The position numbers and the translations under genes are program-made. A stretch of 64,000 bases of DNA from Litorimonas sp947503715 (GTDB taxonomy: Bacteria; Pseudomonadota; Alphaproteobacteria; Caulobacterales; Maricaulaceae), in contig NZ_CP189850.1 of assembly GCF_050271975.1 (NCBI RefSeq), forward strand, positions 186,001 to 250,000, in the 5' to 3' direction. How positions within the stretch are numbered: position 1 is the first letter of the stretch; the number at the start of each line of letters is the position of its first letter. Under the pieces are notes generated by a model, which did not search any database, was not told where the DNA came from, and saw nothing but the letters and a program-made list of their open reading frames with translations. Shown here piece after piece: positions 52,217 through 61,307 of this stretch.

Positions 52217-54994
52217 ATGTCATTTAAGTCATCCGCCAAACGGAATCTGCTTGCAGGATCAGCCGCAGCCGCTCTCATACTTTCACTCAGCCAAGCTGCC
52301 CTCGCGCAGGATGCGGACTTAGAAGACGAAGATATCGTCGTCTCAACAGGTATTCGCCAGTCCATTAAAGATAGCCTGGCTTTGAAAAAAGACAGCTCTT
52401 CCATCATCGAAGCCGTTACAGCCGAAGACATTGGTAAATTGCCTGATATTTCCATCGCCGACACATTGGCCCGTTTGCCGGGCGTCACGGCACAACGTGT
52501 CCGGGGCCGGGCGCAAGCCATCTCCATTCGCGGTTTCGGTCCGGATTTCTCGGTCGCACTTCTAAACGGTCGCGAACAGGTTTCCGCCGGTAATAACCGG
52601 GGTATCGAATTTGATCAGTTTCCGTCAGAGCTGATTGCCAAGGGTCTCGTTTATAAAACGCCTGATGCAGCGCTGGCCGCCATCGGTATTGCGGGTGCTG
52701 TTGATCTTCAAACGGTGAAGCCGCTGGATTACTCTGATCGCCAGTTCAACGTTTCAGGCAAATATGTCATCAATGATAATGGCGACTTGAACCCGGATTT
52801 CGGCGCTGACGGATATCGCCTCTTCGGATCTTATATTGACCAAAATGCGGATGGCACAATTGGTTGGTCCGTCGGTGTAACACATCAGTCCAATCCAACG
52901 CAGTTTTTCTCCCGTGAATTGAAGACAAACCAATTTCAGGTTGGCGCAACTGAAGACGGTGTGGTTTTCCCAACGGATAACCCGCGTTCCGGTGTTGTCT
53001 CACGTGATTTCGAACGCACATCTATTGCGGGTGCCTTGCAGTTTGAACCGACAGATCGTTTTGCGGCCACACTTGATGCCTATTATTCAGACTATGAGGA
53101 TACGGGTATTTTCCGCGGTGTTGAAACACCCCTCGCCTCTTGGTCGGGTGCGGAAGTCGGTCAAGTCAATGGCTCCGGTCCTTTCGCAACATCCGCGACT
53201 TATAATAATGTCGGCCCAATCCTGAGAACGGATACAGAAGGTAATACGGCGGAAATCTTCGCGATTGGCCTGAACACAACTTATGACGTTTCAGATCGTT
53301 TCCGCGTCATGGGTGATCTGTCCTATTCCGAATTGGATCGTAACGATATTGATTATGAATCCTATGCCGGTACGGGCACAGGCATTATCGGATCCGGCAA
53401 TGCGGATGTCTTGGATACGCTAACCTTCACCTTCCCTGAAGAAGGTGATTACACCATCAATGCGGGCCGTGATTACACAGATCCAAACACAGTCCTACTC
53501 GCCGATCCGGGCGGCTGGGGCCAAGTCGGCTTTATTAAAGAGCCTGAGATTGGGGATGAACTGACAGCCATCCGCCTCGAAGCTGAATATGATATCGAGC
53601 TGGATTGGGTTGAGTCCATTAGAGCTGGTGCCATCATCACGAACCGCGAAAAGTCCTTTAATTCGAATGAGGCTTTCTTGCGTGCGGGCACAGGGTTTAA
53701 CGAGGACCGTGAAGCTCCAATTCCTGCGGATTCGATTGAGGGCGCGACAGATTCAGGTTCAATCGGTCTTGATATTCTGGCTTACGATCCCGCCAGCTTG
53801 ATTGATAACGGAACCTATATTGTGGATCCGGCCAATTCCACTGCCTGGACCGTCGAAGAAGATATTGTGAAATATTTCGCGATGGCAAATGTCGGTTTCA
53901 ATATCGGTGATATGCCCGTCACAGGTAATATTGGCGTCCAAGTTCAGGATGTTGAGCAAGAATCCACAGGTACGCTCGCTTTCCCAGAAGGCGCGCCTTC
54001 CCAAGAGCAGACGGTCACGGAGACTTACACAGAAGTTCTGCCAAGCCTGAACCTCTCTGTCGAAGTCGTCGATAATACATATGTTCGATTTGCGGCGGCT
54101 GAAACAATTTCGCGCCCGCGTTTGGATCAGTTGGCAGCCAACCAAGGATTTGGTTTCAACAATACTGTTTGTCCGGATGAAGACGGTGACGGCGTTCGTG
54201 AATATAACGCGGAAGCCTTCAATCCCGGCGCAGGTCAGGTTTGCCTCGGCTTTGGTGGCGGCAACCCCTTCCTGCGGCCTTATCAAGCGGAAAGCTATGA
54301 TTTCGCCGTACAGCATTTCTTTAGTGATACGGGCGAGCTTTCTCTTGCCGTCTTCCACAAAGACTTATCGGATTATGTCATTGGTGGCTCGACTGTCGTG
54401 ACATCTGAAGAGCAAGCGGTGAACATCCTCGGTCAGGCGTTTGTGAATGCAAACCCGACATCGGCTGTGACAACGGTCGGTGCACCAGGCAACTTCCAAA
54501 GCGGCGACGTGACAGGTTTTGAAGGCAATCTACGCTTCCCATTAGAAGCTCTCGTCGATAGCTTGGAAGGCTTTGGTATCAACGCCAATTACTCTTACAC
54601 GAAGAGTGAAATTGAAGATGAGAACGGTCGCAGTATTCGTATTCCGGGCTATTCTGAAAATGTCGCATCCGGCGGCGTCTATTACGAAGCCAACGGTCTG
54701 CAAGCCCGTGTCAATGTGCGTTACCGCGACGGTTTCCTTTCGGAAGTCCAAGAATTTGACGGATCTTTGAACGGCGCGGAAGCGCTATCCGAGACACTTG
54801 TCGATGCGCAAATTGGATATGAATTCCAGAGCGGCGCTTTGGAAGGGTTCTCGGTCAATATCGAAGGCTATAACCTGACAGATGAGCCTTTCCGGACAGA
54901 GAACGACCTCGTTGATTTCCCCGGCGAGACTTTCGTCTCCCGCTACGAAACTTATGGCCGGACATTCAACTTCACGGTTGCCAAGAAGTTCTAA
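52217..54994 (+). CDS. TonB-dependent receptor of the glucan locus
   Basis: This 925-residue outer-membrane receptor has a signal peptide ending ALA|Q at 30/31, a DIVVSTG TonB-box-like start, a plug domain (IADTLARLPGVTAQRV, ISIRGFGPDFSVALLNGREQ) and a 22-strand barrel ending in F. It most resembles maltodextrin receptors such as Caulobacter MalA, judging from context. It is followed by a strong terminator at 55026, so it is probably monocistronic. ATG 52217 has a GGAAGG ribosome site. Confidence 0.93.
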   Translation: MSFKSSAKRNLLAGSAAAALILSLSQAALAQDADLEDEDIVVSTGIRQSIKDSLALKKDSSSIIEAVTAEDIGKLPDISIADTLARLPGVTAQRVRGRAQAISIRGFGPDFSVALLNGREQVSAGNNRGIEFDQFPSELIAKGLVYKTPDAALAAIGIAGAVDLQTVKPLDYSDRQFNVSGKYVINDNGDLNPDFGADGYRLFGSYIDQNADGTIGWSVGVTHQSNPTQFFSRELKTNQFQVGATEDGVVFPTDNPRSGVVSRDFERTSIAGALQFEPTDRFAATLDAYYSDYEDTGIFRGVETPLASWSGAEVGQVNGSGPFATSATYNNVGPILRTDTEGNTAEIFAIGLNTTYDVSDRFRVMGDLSYSELDRNDIDYESYAGTGTGIIGSGNADVLDTLTFTFPEEGDYTINAGRDYTDPNTVLLADPGGWGQVGFIKEPEIGDELTAIRLEAEYDIELDWVESIRAGAIITNREKSFNSNEAFLRAGTGFNEDREAPIPADSIEGATDSGSIGLDILAYDPASLIDNGTYIVDPANSTAWTVEEDIVKYFAMANVGFNIGDMPVTGNIGVQVQDVEQESTGTLAFPEGAPSQEQTVTETYTEVLPSLNLSVEVVDNTYVRFAAAETISRPRLDQLAANQGFGFNNTVCPDEDGDGVREYNAEAFNPGAGQVCLGFGGGNPFLRPYQAESYDFAVQHFFSDTGELSLAVFHKDLSDYVIGGSTVVTSEEQAVNILGQAFVNANPTSAVTTVGAPGNFQSGDVTGFEGNLRFPLEALVDSLEGFGINANYSYTKSEIEDENGRSIRIPGYSENVASGGVYYEANGLQARVNVRYRDGFLSEVQEFDGSLNGAEALSETLVDAQIGYEFQSGALEGFSVNIEGYNLTDEPFRTENDLVDFPGETFVSRYETYGRTFNFTVAKKF

Positions 54995-55025
54995 AGAATT
55001 CGATCACGATCCCGATCGACACCTT

Positions 55026-55058
55026 GCCCGCCGACCTTTTGGTCCGGCGGGCTTTTTT
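55026..55058 (+). terminator. Rho-independent terminator after the TonB receptor
   Basis: GCCCGCCG and CGGCGGGC pair, extended by ACC/GGT around TTTT with a bulged C, and are followed by six T residues at 55053-55058. It begins 31 bases after the receptor stop. It separates the receptor transcript from the following halogenase-family gene. Confidence 0.85.
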
Positions 55059-55108
55059 GTGTCCGATTGTCACGGGACATGAGCGGAATAATTAATTAGA
55101 AAGCCTTT

Positions 55109-56614
55109 ATGATTGACCACGCGCCTATCAAAAAAGTTATCATTGTCGGCGGCGGGACCGCGGGTTGGATTGCGGCGGCGTCGTTGTCCAAACTACTCGG
55201 TGCCGTGGTCGATATAGAACTAATTGAATCCGATGCGATTGGCACGGTCGGCGTTGGCGAGGCGACGATTCCACAAATCCGCCGTTTAAATGGTGTACTT
55301 GGCATTGACGAGCGGGAATTTCTGCGCGCCACAAAGGCGACGTTTAAACTCGGGATCGAGTTCAATAATTGGGGTCGGAAGGGTGATAGCTATCTGCACA
55401 CATTTGGCGATGCCGGGATCAATTTAACCAATCTGCACTTCCACCATTACTGGCTGCGCAGTGTTCTGTCCGGCACGGAGAGTTCGCTCTGGGATCACTC
55501 GCTTCATCACCGTGCCGCCTATGCCCATAAATTCGCGCACCTGGAACGCGTCGGAAAGACGTCCATGACAGGCCTGGCCTATGCCTATCATTTTGATGCG
55601 GGCGAATATGCGCTTTTCCTGCGCCGCTATGCCGAGAAAGCCGGCGTCACCCGGACGGAAGGTAAAGTCGAAACCGTGCAGCTCAATCCAGAAAACGGAT
55701 ATATTCAATCCGTTACACTGGAGAGTGGAAAGATCGTTAAGGGCGACCTTTTTATTGACTGTTCCGGATTTCGCGGGCTTCTGATTGGGGATGCCTTAAA
55801 GGTCCAATATGAGGATTGGTCGCACTATCTGCCCTGCAACCGCGCCGTCGCCATTCCCTGCGAAAGCACGACCCCATTGCTGCCCTATACAAAAGCCACG
55901 GCGCATGAGGCTGGATGGCAATGGCGAATTCCGTTGCAACACCGCACCGGCAATGGGCACGTCTATTGCGACGGATTCACTGATCAGGAGAGCGCCACAC
56001 AAACCTTATTGGATAATCTGGACGGTGCGCCAACGGCCGACCCGAAACATCTGCGATTCACCACCGGACGGCGGAAAGAATTTTGGCATAAGAATTGTGT
56101 GTCTCTAGGGCTCGCCAGCGGATTCCTGGAACCCCTCGAATCCACCTCGATTCACCTGATTCAATCCAATGTCTCGCGTCTCATCCAACTCTTCCCGAAC
56201 CGTGATTTCGCACAGGCTCAGATTGATGAATATAACCGCCTCATTGGGAAAGAATATGACACGGTGCGGGACTTCTTGATCCTGCATTACAAGCTGACCC
56301 AGCGGGATGATACAGAGTTCTGGCGTTACTGCCGCAATATGGAGGTACCGGACAGCCTCACGGCGAAGATGGACCTCTTTGCGCAGAACGGCACAATTTA
56401 TCACGATCCCGAAGACCTGTTCCGCGAGAGCAGTTGGGTACAGGTTATGGTCGGGCAAAACCTGATGCCATCAGGCTATCATCCCATGGCGGACCGCTTG
56501 GATGAGAAGCAGCTTTCGGACTTTCTCGGCAGCGTGAAAACACTCATCGAGAAGAGTGTGACACCCCTGCCCGCGCATCAGGATTATGTCGCGGCGGCGG
56601 TGCGGCCTAGTTAA
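55109..56614 (+). CDS. Flavin-dependent tryptophan-halogenase-family protein 1
   Basis: This 501-residue protein has the FAD motif GGGTAGWIAAASL, the KLGIEFNNW segment with the catalytic Lys, the halogenase fingerprint WQWRIPLQHRTGNG (WxWxIP) and LESTSIHLI with the catalytic Glu. In glucan loci of Caulobacterales and sphingomonads such genes adjoin TonB receptors, and their real substrates are unclear. The reduced-flavin partner is not adjacent. It converges on a second halogenase gene, overlapping it by eight bases. Confidence 0.9.
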   Translation: MIDHAPIKKVIIVGGGTAGWIAAASLSKLLGAVVDIELIESDAIGTVGVGEATIPQIRRLNGVLGIDEREFLRATKATFKLGIEFNNWGRKGDSYLHTFGDAGINLTNLHFHHYWLRSVLSGTESSLWDHSLHHRAAYAHKFAHLERVGKTSMTGLAYAYHFDAGEYALFLRRYAEKAGVTRTEGKVETVQLNPENGYIQSVTLESGKIVKGDLFIDCSGFRGLLIGDALKVQYEDWSHYLPCNRAVAIPCESTTPLLPYTKATAHEAGWQWRIPLQHRTGNGHVYCDGFTDQESATQTLLDNLDGAPTADPKHLRFTTGRRKEFWHKNCVSLGLASGFLEPLESTSIHLIQSNVSRLIQLFPNRDFAQAQIDEYNRLIGKEYDTVRDFLILHYKLTQRDDTEFWRYCRNMEVPDSLTAKMDLFAQNGTIYHDPEDLFRESSWVQVMVGQNLMPSGYHPMADRLDEKQLSDFLGSVKTLIEKSVTPLPAHQDYVAAAVRPS

Positions 56615-58103
56615 TTAATTGCCGGATATAAGCCTCATGTTCCGGCATGGCGGCTGCACCTTCTCGTATCGCCGCATGAATCTGATCCAGACGCTGCGCC
56701 ACGGGTACATCATCGCGTAATGTTGAGCCCGTCGGCGCACGTTTCGGAATAATGCCCTGCCCGATATAAACGGCGATCCAGCTTGGATTGTGAAACAACT
56801 CCCGTTCATCGGAAACGATCATGCCGTTCTCCCGGAACTGCGCGATTTTGTAAGCCAGACTGTCCGGAATTTCGATCTGCTGACAGTGCCGCCAGAACGG
56901 CGTGTCGTCGCGTTCTGTCGCGTGATAATGCAGGACGAGGAAATCTCGAATACGCTCATATTCCGCGCGGGTGAGTTTATTATATTCCTCCGCCAGGAGT
57001 GGCGACATATCCCGATCCGGCAACATCGCGACGAGGCGCATGACGGCATATTGGATAAGGTGGAGTGAGGTCGATTCCAGTGGTTCCATGAACCCCGCAG
57101 AGAGCCCAATCGCGACGCAGTTTTTATGCCAGAATTTCTTCCGCATACCCGTGGTGAATTTCAGGTGTTTCGGCGGTGCGGCAGGCTCCGCTTCCAAACT
57201 CTCAATCAATTCCGCTTCCGCGTCTTCCGGCGAAAGGAACTGATCGCAATAAACATAACCATTGCCAATCCGGTGTTGCAGCGGGATACGCCATTGCCAA
57301 CCCGCCGTCTTCGACGTTGAAATTGTATAAGGCTTGATCGGGGTTTCATCCCGATGGCAGGGCGCGGCGACCGCGCGGTTGCAGGGCAACCAATGCGACC
57401 AAGCCTCATATCCTGTTTCCAGATATTTTTCGGTCAGCAATCCATAAAACCCCGTGCAGTCGATAAAGAGATCAGCAGAAATCTCCTGCCCATCATCCAG
57501 CTTGACGCTTTCGATATGACCATCAGTCGGACGAAGATTGGCGCCGGAAACTCTCCCTTCAATCCGTGTCACACCACGCGCTTCGGAATAGCGCCGCAGG
57601 AATTGCGCATAGAGTCCGGCGTCAAAGTGATAGGCGTAATCATGCCGCGACCGGATATTACGCGGGTCCCGCATTGGCGGCTCATAACGGCCCTCACGAG
57701 CGGCGATCCAAGCCAATGTAAACTCATCCAGTGACTTCACATTACCCGCCAAATGCTCGCGAATCCAATATTGATAGAAAGGCACGCTATCAAATTCTGC
57801 GCCGTAATTTCCGAAAGGATGGAAATAGCTTTCGCCCTTCACACGCCAATCTGCGAATTCAATCCCGAGTTTGAAACTGCCCTTGGTCTCGCGGATAAAA
57901 GTCGCTTCATCTATTCCGAGCCGCGCATTGAAATGGCGAATAGGCGGAATCGTGGCTTCACCCACCCCGACAGGCGCAATTGATTCCGACTCCACCAATG
58001 TAATTTTGCACCCGGACCCCACCGCATTCGCGAGCGCAGCGGCGCTCATCCAACCGGCGGAGCCGCCGCCAATAATCGCGATATGTTCTAGGCGCTTATT
58101 CAT
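56607..58103 (-). CDS. Flavin-dependent tryptophan-halogenase-family protein 2
   Basis: At 498 residues it is paralogous to its neighbour: GGGSAGWMSAAAL (FAD), KLGIEFADW (catalytic Lys), WQWRIPLQHRIGNG and LESTSLHLI. The two differ throughout, so they are not a recent duplication. ATG 58103 is chosen over ATG 58133, since the former matches the family start. It is divergent from the GH97 gene, with a candidate operator in the gap. Confidence 0.9.
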   Translation of the reverse strand: MNKRLEHIAIIGGGSAGWMSAAALANAVGSGCKITLVESESIAPVGVGEATIPPIRHFNARLGIDEATFIRETKGSFKLGIEFADWRVKGESYFHPFGNYGAEFDSVPFYQYWIREHLAGNVKSLDEFTLAWIAAREGRYEPPMRDPRNIRSRHDYAYHFDAGLYAQFLRRYSEARGVTRIEGRVSGANLRPTDGHIESVKLDDGQEISADLFIDCTGFYGLLTEKYLETGYEAWSHWLPCNRAVAAPCHRDETPIKPYTISTSKTAGWQWRIPLQHRIGNGYVYCDQFLSPEDAEAELIESLEAEPAAPPKHLKFTTGMRKKFWHKNCVAIGLSAGFMEPLESTSLHLIQYAVMRLVAMLPDRDMSPLLAEEYNKLTRAEYERIRDFLVLHYHATERDDTPFWRHCQQIEIPDSLAYKIAQFRENGMIVSDERELFHNPSWIAVYIGQGIIPKRAPTGSTLRDDVPVAQRLDQIHAAIREGAAAMPEHEAYIRQLIN

Positions 58104-58150
58104 CTTCAACAGCAGACTTTCATAAATTTGCATTGGTATTCGTGCGAATA

Positions 58151-58166
58151 TTGTAAATATTTGTAT
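58151..58166. promoter_or_regulatory. Second LacI-like operator candidate
   Basis: TTGTAAATATTTGTAT follows the same 5-6-5 pattern as the site at 45538 (TTGCA-N6-TGCAA), with C replaced by T in both arms. It lies between the divergent halogenase-2 and GH97 genes. ATTGTAAA also pairs with TTTACAAT 27 bases downstream. Confidence 0.35.
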
Positions 58167-58237
58167 ATTTTTTCATTTTTTTACAATGCGTCTTAGCATA
58201 ACCTCACGGCAAACAAAGAACAAAGGGGAATTCCGCC

Positions 58238-60361
58238 ATGCGCTTTCACGTCGCTCTTGCCACCGCGTCCATGCTGGTCCTATCCGCCTGCACCGCGCAA
58301 TCCACCGCTCAAACGGCATCCAGTTCCGGCACGGCAGATGTCCTCGCGCCGGACATGGCAACAACGCTCGACGTCGCCTCCCCTGATGGCCGGGACAGTT
58401 TCAGCCTGAGCGATGAAGGCGGGCAATTGCGTTATACGGTGTCGCGCAATGGCGAAGAGATTGTCGGTTCCTCTCGCCTCGGTCTGCGCTTTCTCGGCGA
58501 ACATTCGCTGGACGCGAATCTGAAAATTGTGGGCGAGTCCCGCTCTGAGACTGACAGCACATGGGAGCAGCCTTGGGGTGAACGCCGTGTCGTTCGGGAT
58601 ACGCACAAAGCCCTGACGGTTGAGGTGGAACGGATTGATACGGGTCGTCGCGGATTTATCGACATCAAGATGTTCGATGACGGTCTCGGCTTTCGTTACC
58701 GTGTTCCAAATTCCGGCGATGTCGCCGTCATTGACGAATTGACCGAATTCAATATCGGGCCCGAGACCAATAGCTGGACCATCCCGGCCCGCATGTATAA
58801 CCGCTATGAATATCTCTATGCGGAAAAGCCCGTCGGGCAGTTGCAGCTCGTCCATACGCCTGCGACGTTCGAGAAGGAGAGCAGTGTCCATCTCTCGATT
58901 CATGAGGCCGCCCTCGTCAATTACTCAGCCATGAGCCTGGAACAAAACCGCGAAGGTGTTTTGGAGGCCGATCTCTCGCCACGCAGTGACGGCGTGAAGG
59001 TCCGGCTGGACGGCGATATCCTCACGCCGTGGCGGACCATTCAAATTTCAGATGATGCGGCGGGTCTGGTCAATTCCGATCTTATCCTGAACCTGAATGA
59101 GCCAAATAAACTCGGCGATGTCAGTTGGGTCGAACCCGGAAAATATGCGGGTATTTGGTGGGAACAGCACATTCGCGAAGGCACATGGGGCAACACCCCC
59201 GCCCCGAACCGCCATGCGGCCACAACGGAAGCGACGAAAGCCAAGATCGATTTTGCCGCGAAATACGGCTTTAACGGCGTCTTGGTCGAGGGTTGGAATA
59301 CGGGCTGGGACGGCGACTGGTTTAATAATGGCGACGTGTTTTCCTTCACCGAAACCTATGACGATTACGACATGCCTGCCCTCGCCCAATATGCGCGGGA
59401 CAAGGGCACACGTCTGATTGGTCATCACGAAACATCCGGCAATATCACAAATTATGAAAATCAATTGGCGGATGCGCTCGACCTGATGGAATCCTCCGGC
59501 GTCCGCGCGATCAAGACCGGCTATGTCGCCGATGCAGGCAACATCAAACGCGTCGATGAAAACGGCGTCGCCCATTACGAATATCACGACAGTCAAGCGC
59601 TGGTCGATCACCATTTAAAAGTCGTCAAAGAAGCCGCCAAGCGACAGATCGCGATTAATGCGCATGAGCCCGTCAAAGATACCGGCCTGCGCCGGACCTA
59701 TCCCAATTGGGTCAGCCGTGAGGGCGCGCGGGGGCAGGAATTCAACGCCTGGGGTGTGCCGCCCAACGGGCCGGACCATGCGCTTGACCTGATCTATACG
59801 CGTATGCTCTCGGGACCGATGGATTACACGGCAGGCGCGTTCAACCTCCGCCCGAACGAGATGGAACCCGTCGGGGAAGACCTTCTCCGCAACAGTCCCG
59901 CATCCCGCATTGAGCATACACTGGCCAAGGAGCTCTCCCTCTATGTCGCGCTTTATTCCCCGATCCAGATGGTGATGGATTTGGAACGGAATTATGAAGC
60001 CCGGCCTGACGCCTTTCAATTCATTCTGGATGTGCCAACGGATTGGGAAGAGTCTCTTGCGCTGGATGGTGAGGTCGGAGATTTTGCCGTGATTGCGCGC
60101 AGGGACCGGAATAGCGAGGACTGGTATCTTGCGGCACTGACCGATGCTACTGCACGGGATGTCTCGATTGACCTCAGCTTCCTCGGTGACGGCGACTATG
60201 AAGCGCAAATCTACCGCGATGGTGCGGAGGCAGATTACGAATCTGACCCATATGATATCGTGATTGAAAATCGAACGGTGTCATCCGCGGATAAGATGGA
60301 ATTGTCTTTGGGCCGTTCAGGCGGTGCAGCCATTCGATTCCTAAAACTAGACAATGAATAG
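58238..60361 (+). CDS. GH97 alpha-glucosidase lipoprotein (SusB-like)
   Basis: This 707-residue protein has a lipoprotein signal (lipobox LSAC). GH97 motifs are clear: EGWNTGWDGDWF, GHHETSGNITNYE, INAHEPVKDTGLRRTYPNW and SREGARGQEFNAW. The conserved Glu of HEP and the later Glu suggest the calcium-dependent, inverting SusB-type mechanism on alpha-glucosidic bonds. Anchored to the outer membrane, it would act in the periplasm. The esterase gene overlaps its end by eight bases. Confidence 0.93.
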   Translation: MRFHVALATASMLVLSACTAQSTAQTASSSGTADVLAPDMATTLDVASPDGRDSFSLSDEGGQLRYTVSRNGEEIVGSSRLGLRFLGEHSLDANLKIVGESRSETDSTWEQPWGERRVVRDTHKALTVEVERIDTGRRGFIDIKMFDDGLGFRYRVPNSGDVAVIDELTEFNIGPETNSWTIPARMYNRYEYLYAEKPVGQLQLVHTPATFEKESSVHLSIHEAALVNYSAMSLEQNREGVLEADLSPRSDGVKVRLDGDILTPWRTIQISDDAAGLVNSDLILNLNEPNKLGDVSWVEPGKYAGIWWEQHIREGTWGNTPAPNRHAATTEATKAKIDFAAKYGFNGVLVEGWNTGWDGDWFNNGDVFSFTETYDDYDMPALAQYARDKGTRLIGHHETSGNITNYENQLADALDLMESSGVRAIKTGYVADAGNIKRVDENGVAHYEYHDSQALVDHHLKVVKEAAKRQIAINAHEPVKDTGLRRTYPNWVSREGARGQEFNAWGVPPNGPDHALDLIYTRMLSGPMDYTAGAFNLRPNEMEPVGEDLLRNSPASRIEHTLAKELSLYVALYSPIQMVMDLERNYEARPDAFQFILDVPTDWEESLALDGEVGDFAVIARRDRNSEDWYLAALTDATARDVSIDLSFLGDGDYEAQIYRDGAEADYESDPYDIVIENRTVSSADKMELSLGRSGGAAIRFLKLDNE

Positions 60362-61307
60362 GGCTCTTGTCCTCTCAATCGCATTTCTAGGAACAAGCTG
60401 TGCGCCACAGGCGCAAGACGCAGAAATCGATTGGTCCTATAGAACTGAAGTCGATGCTGATTCTGTCGCGGGAGATTATCGCGGCATCACGGGCGAGGTC
60501 AGGCGGCTGAGTTTTTCGTCCGATCTCGTAACGGACCGAGAGGTCGAAATCTGGCTACCGCCTTCTTATGAGAGCGCGCCGGACAAGCATTATCCCGTTC
60601 TCTATATGCATGACGGGCAGAACCTATTCGACCCTGAACAGTCGAAATATGCAGGTTGGGATTGGGGCATTGATGAAGCTATGACAGCATTGGAATTAGA
60701 CGTCATAGTCGTCGGTGTTCACAGCGATGAGAGTACGAGAAACATCGACTATTTCCCGCAAGGCGCAGGGCTGGACTATGCCGAAGCCTTTCGTCAGGAT
60801 TTCGGCCTCTTCGATCCGGATGAACTGAATGCGGATAATTATCTTTCGTTTCTAATTGAGGAGGTTAAAACCGAGATAGACAGCACTTTTCGAACTTTAC
60901 CAGAGCGCGACACGACCTTTATCATGGGTTCCTCCATGGGTGGCCTGATCTCGCTTTATGCGATCAGTGAGTATCCGGATGTCTTCGGCGGCGCCGCGAT
61001 GGTGTCCACGCATTTCCCACCGGGCGACGGTGTTCTCGTCAATTACTTTGCCGATAATCTGCCTGATCCAAAAACGCATCGCCTCTATTTCGATTTCGGC
61101 ACAAAAACGCTCGACCACAATTATGAACCCTATCAGGACAAGATGGACATCGCTGTTGAAGCCGCCGGATATGCGCGCGGCGATAATTGGACGACGCGGA
61201 AATTCGAAGGCCATGACCATTCGGAACGCGCATGGCGCAACCGCGTCCATGTCCCGCTCATGTTTCTTTTGGCGGGTGAAAATGTTGAAGGTGGAGAGCA
61301 GAGATGA
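60354..61307 (+). CDS. Alpha/beta-hydrolase esterase (putative esterase family), secreted
   Basis: This 317-residue protein has an N-terminal signal with a possible lipobox (GTSC). The esterase-D-like fold is shown by PVLYMHDGQNLFDP, nucleophile elbow GSSMGG (Ser194) and FEGHDHSERAW with the catalytic His. It may remove acyl groups from the imported glucan or hydrolyse another ester. It is translated between GH97 and GH13 in an overlapping operon. Confidence 0.88.
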   Translation: MNRALVLSIAFLGTSCAPQAQDAEIDWSYRTEVDADSVAGDYRGITGEVRRLSFSSDLVTDREVEIWLPPSYESAPDKHYPVLYMHDGQNLFDPEQSKYAGWDWGIDEAMTALELDVIVVGVHSDESTRNIDYFPQGAGLDYAEAFRQDFGLFDPDELNADNYLSFLIEEVKTEIDSTFRTLPERDTTFIMGSSMGGLISLYAISEYPDVFGGAAMVSTHFPPGDGVLVNYFADNLPDPKTHRLYFDFGTKTLDHNYEPYQDKMDIAVEAAGYARGDNWTTRKFEGHDHSERAWRNRVHVPLMFLLAGENVEGGEQR

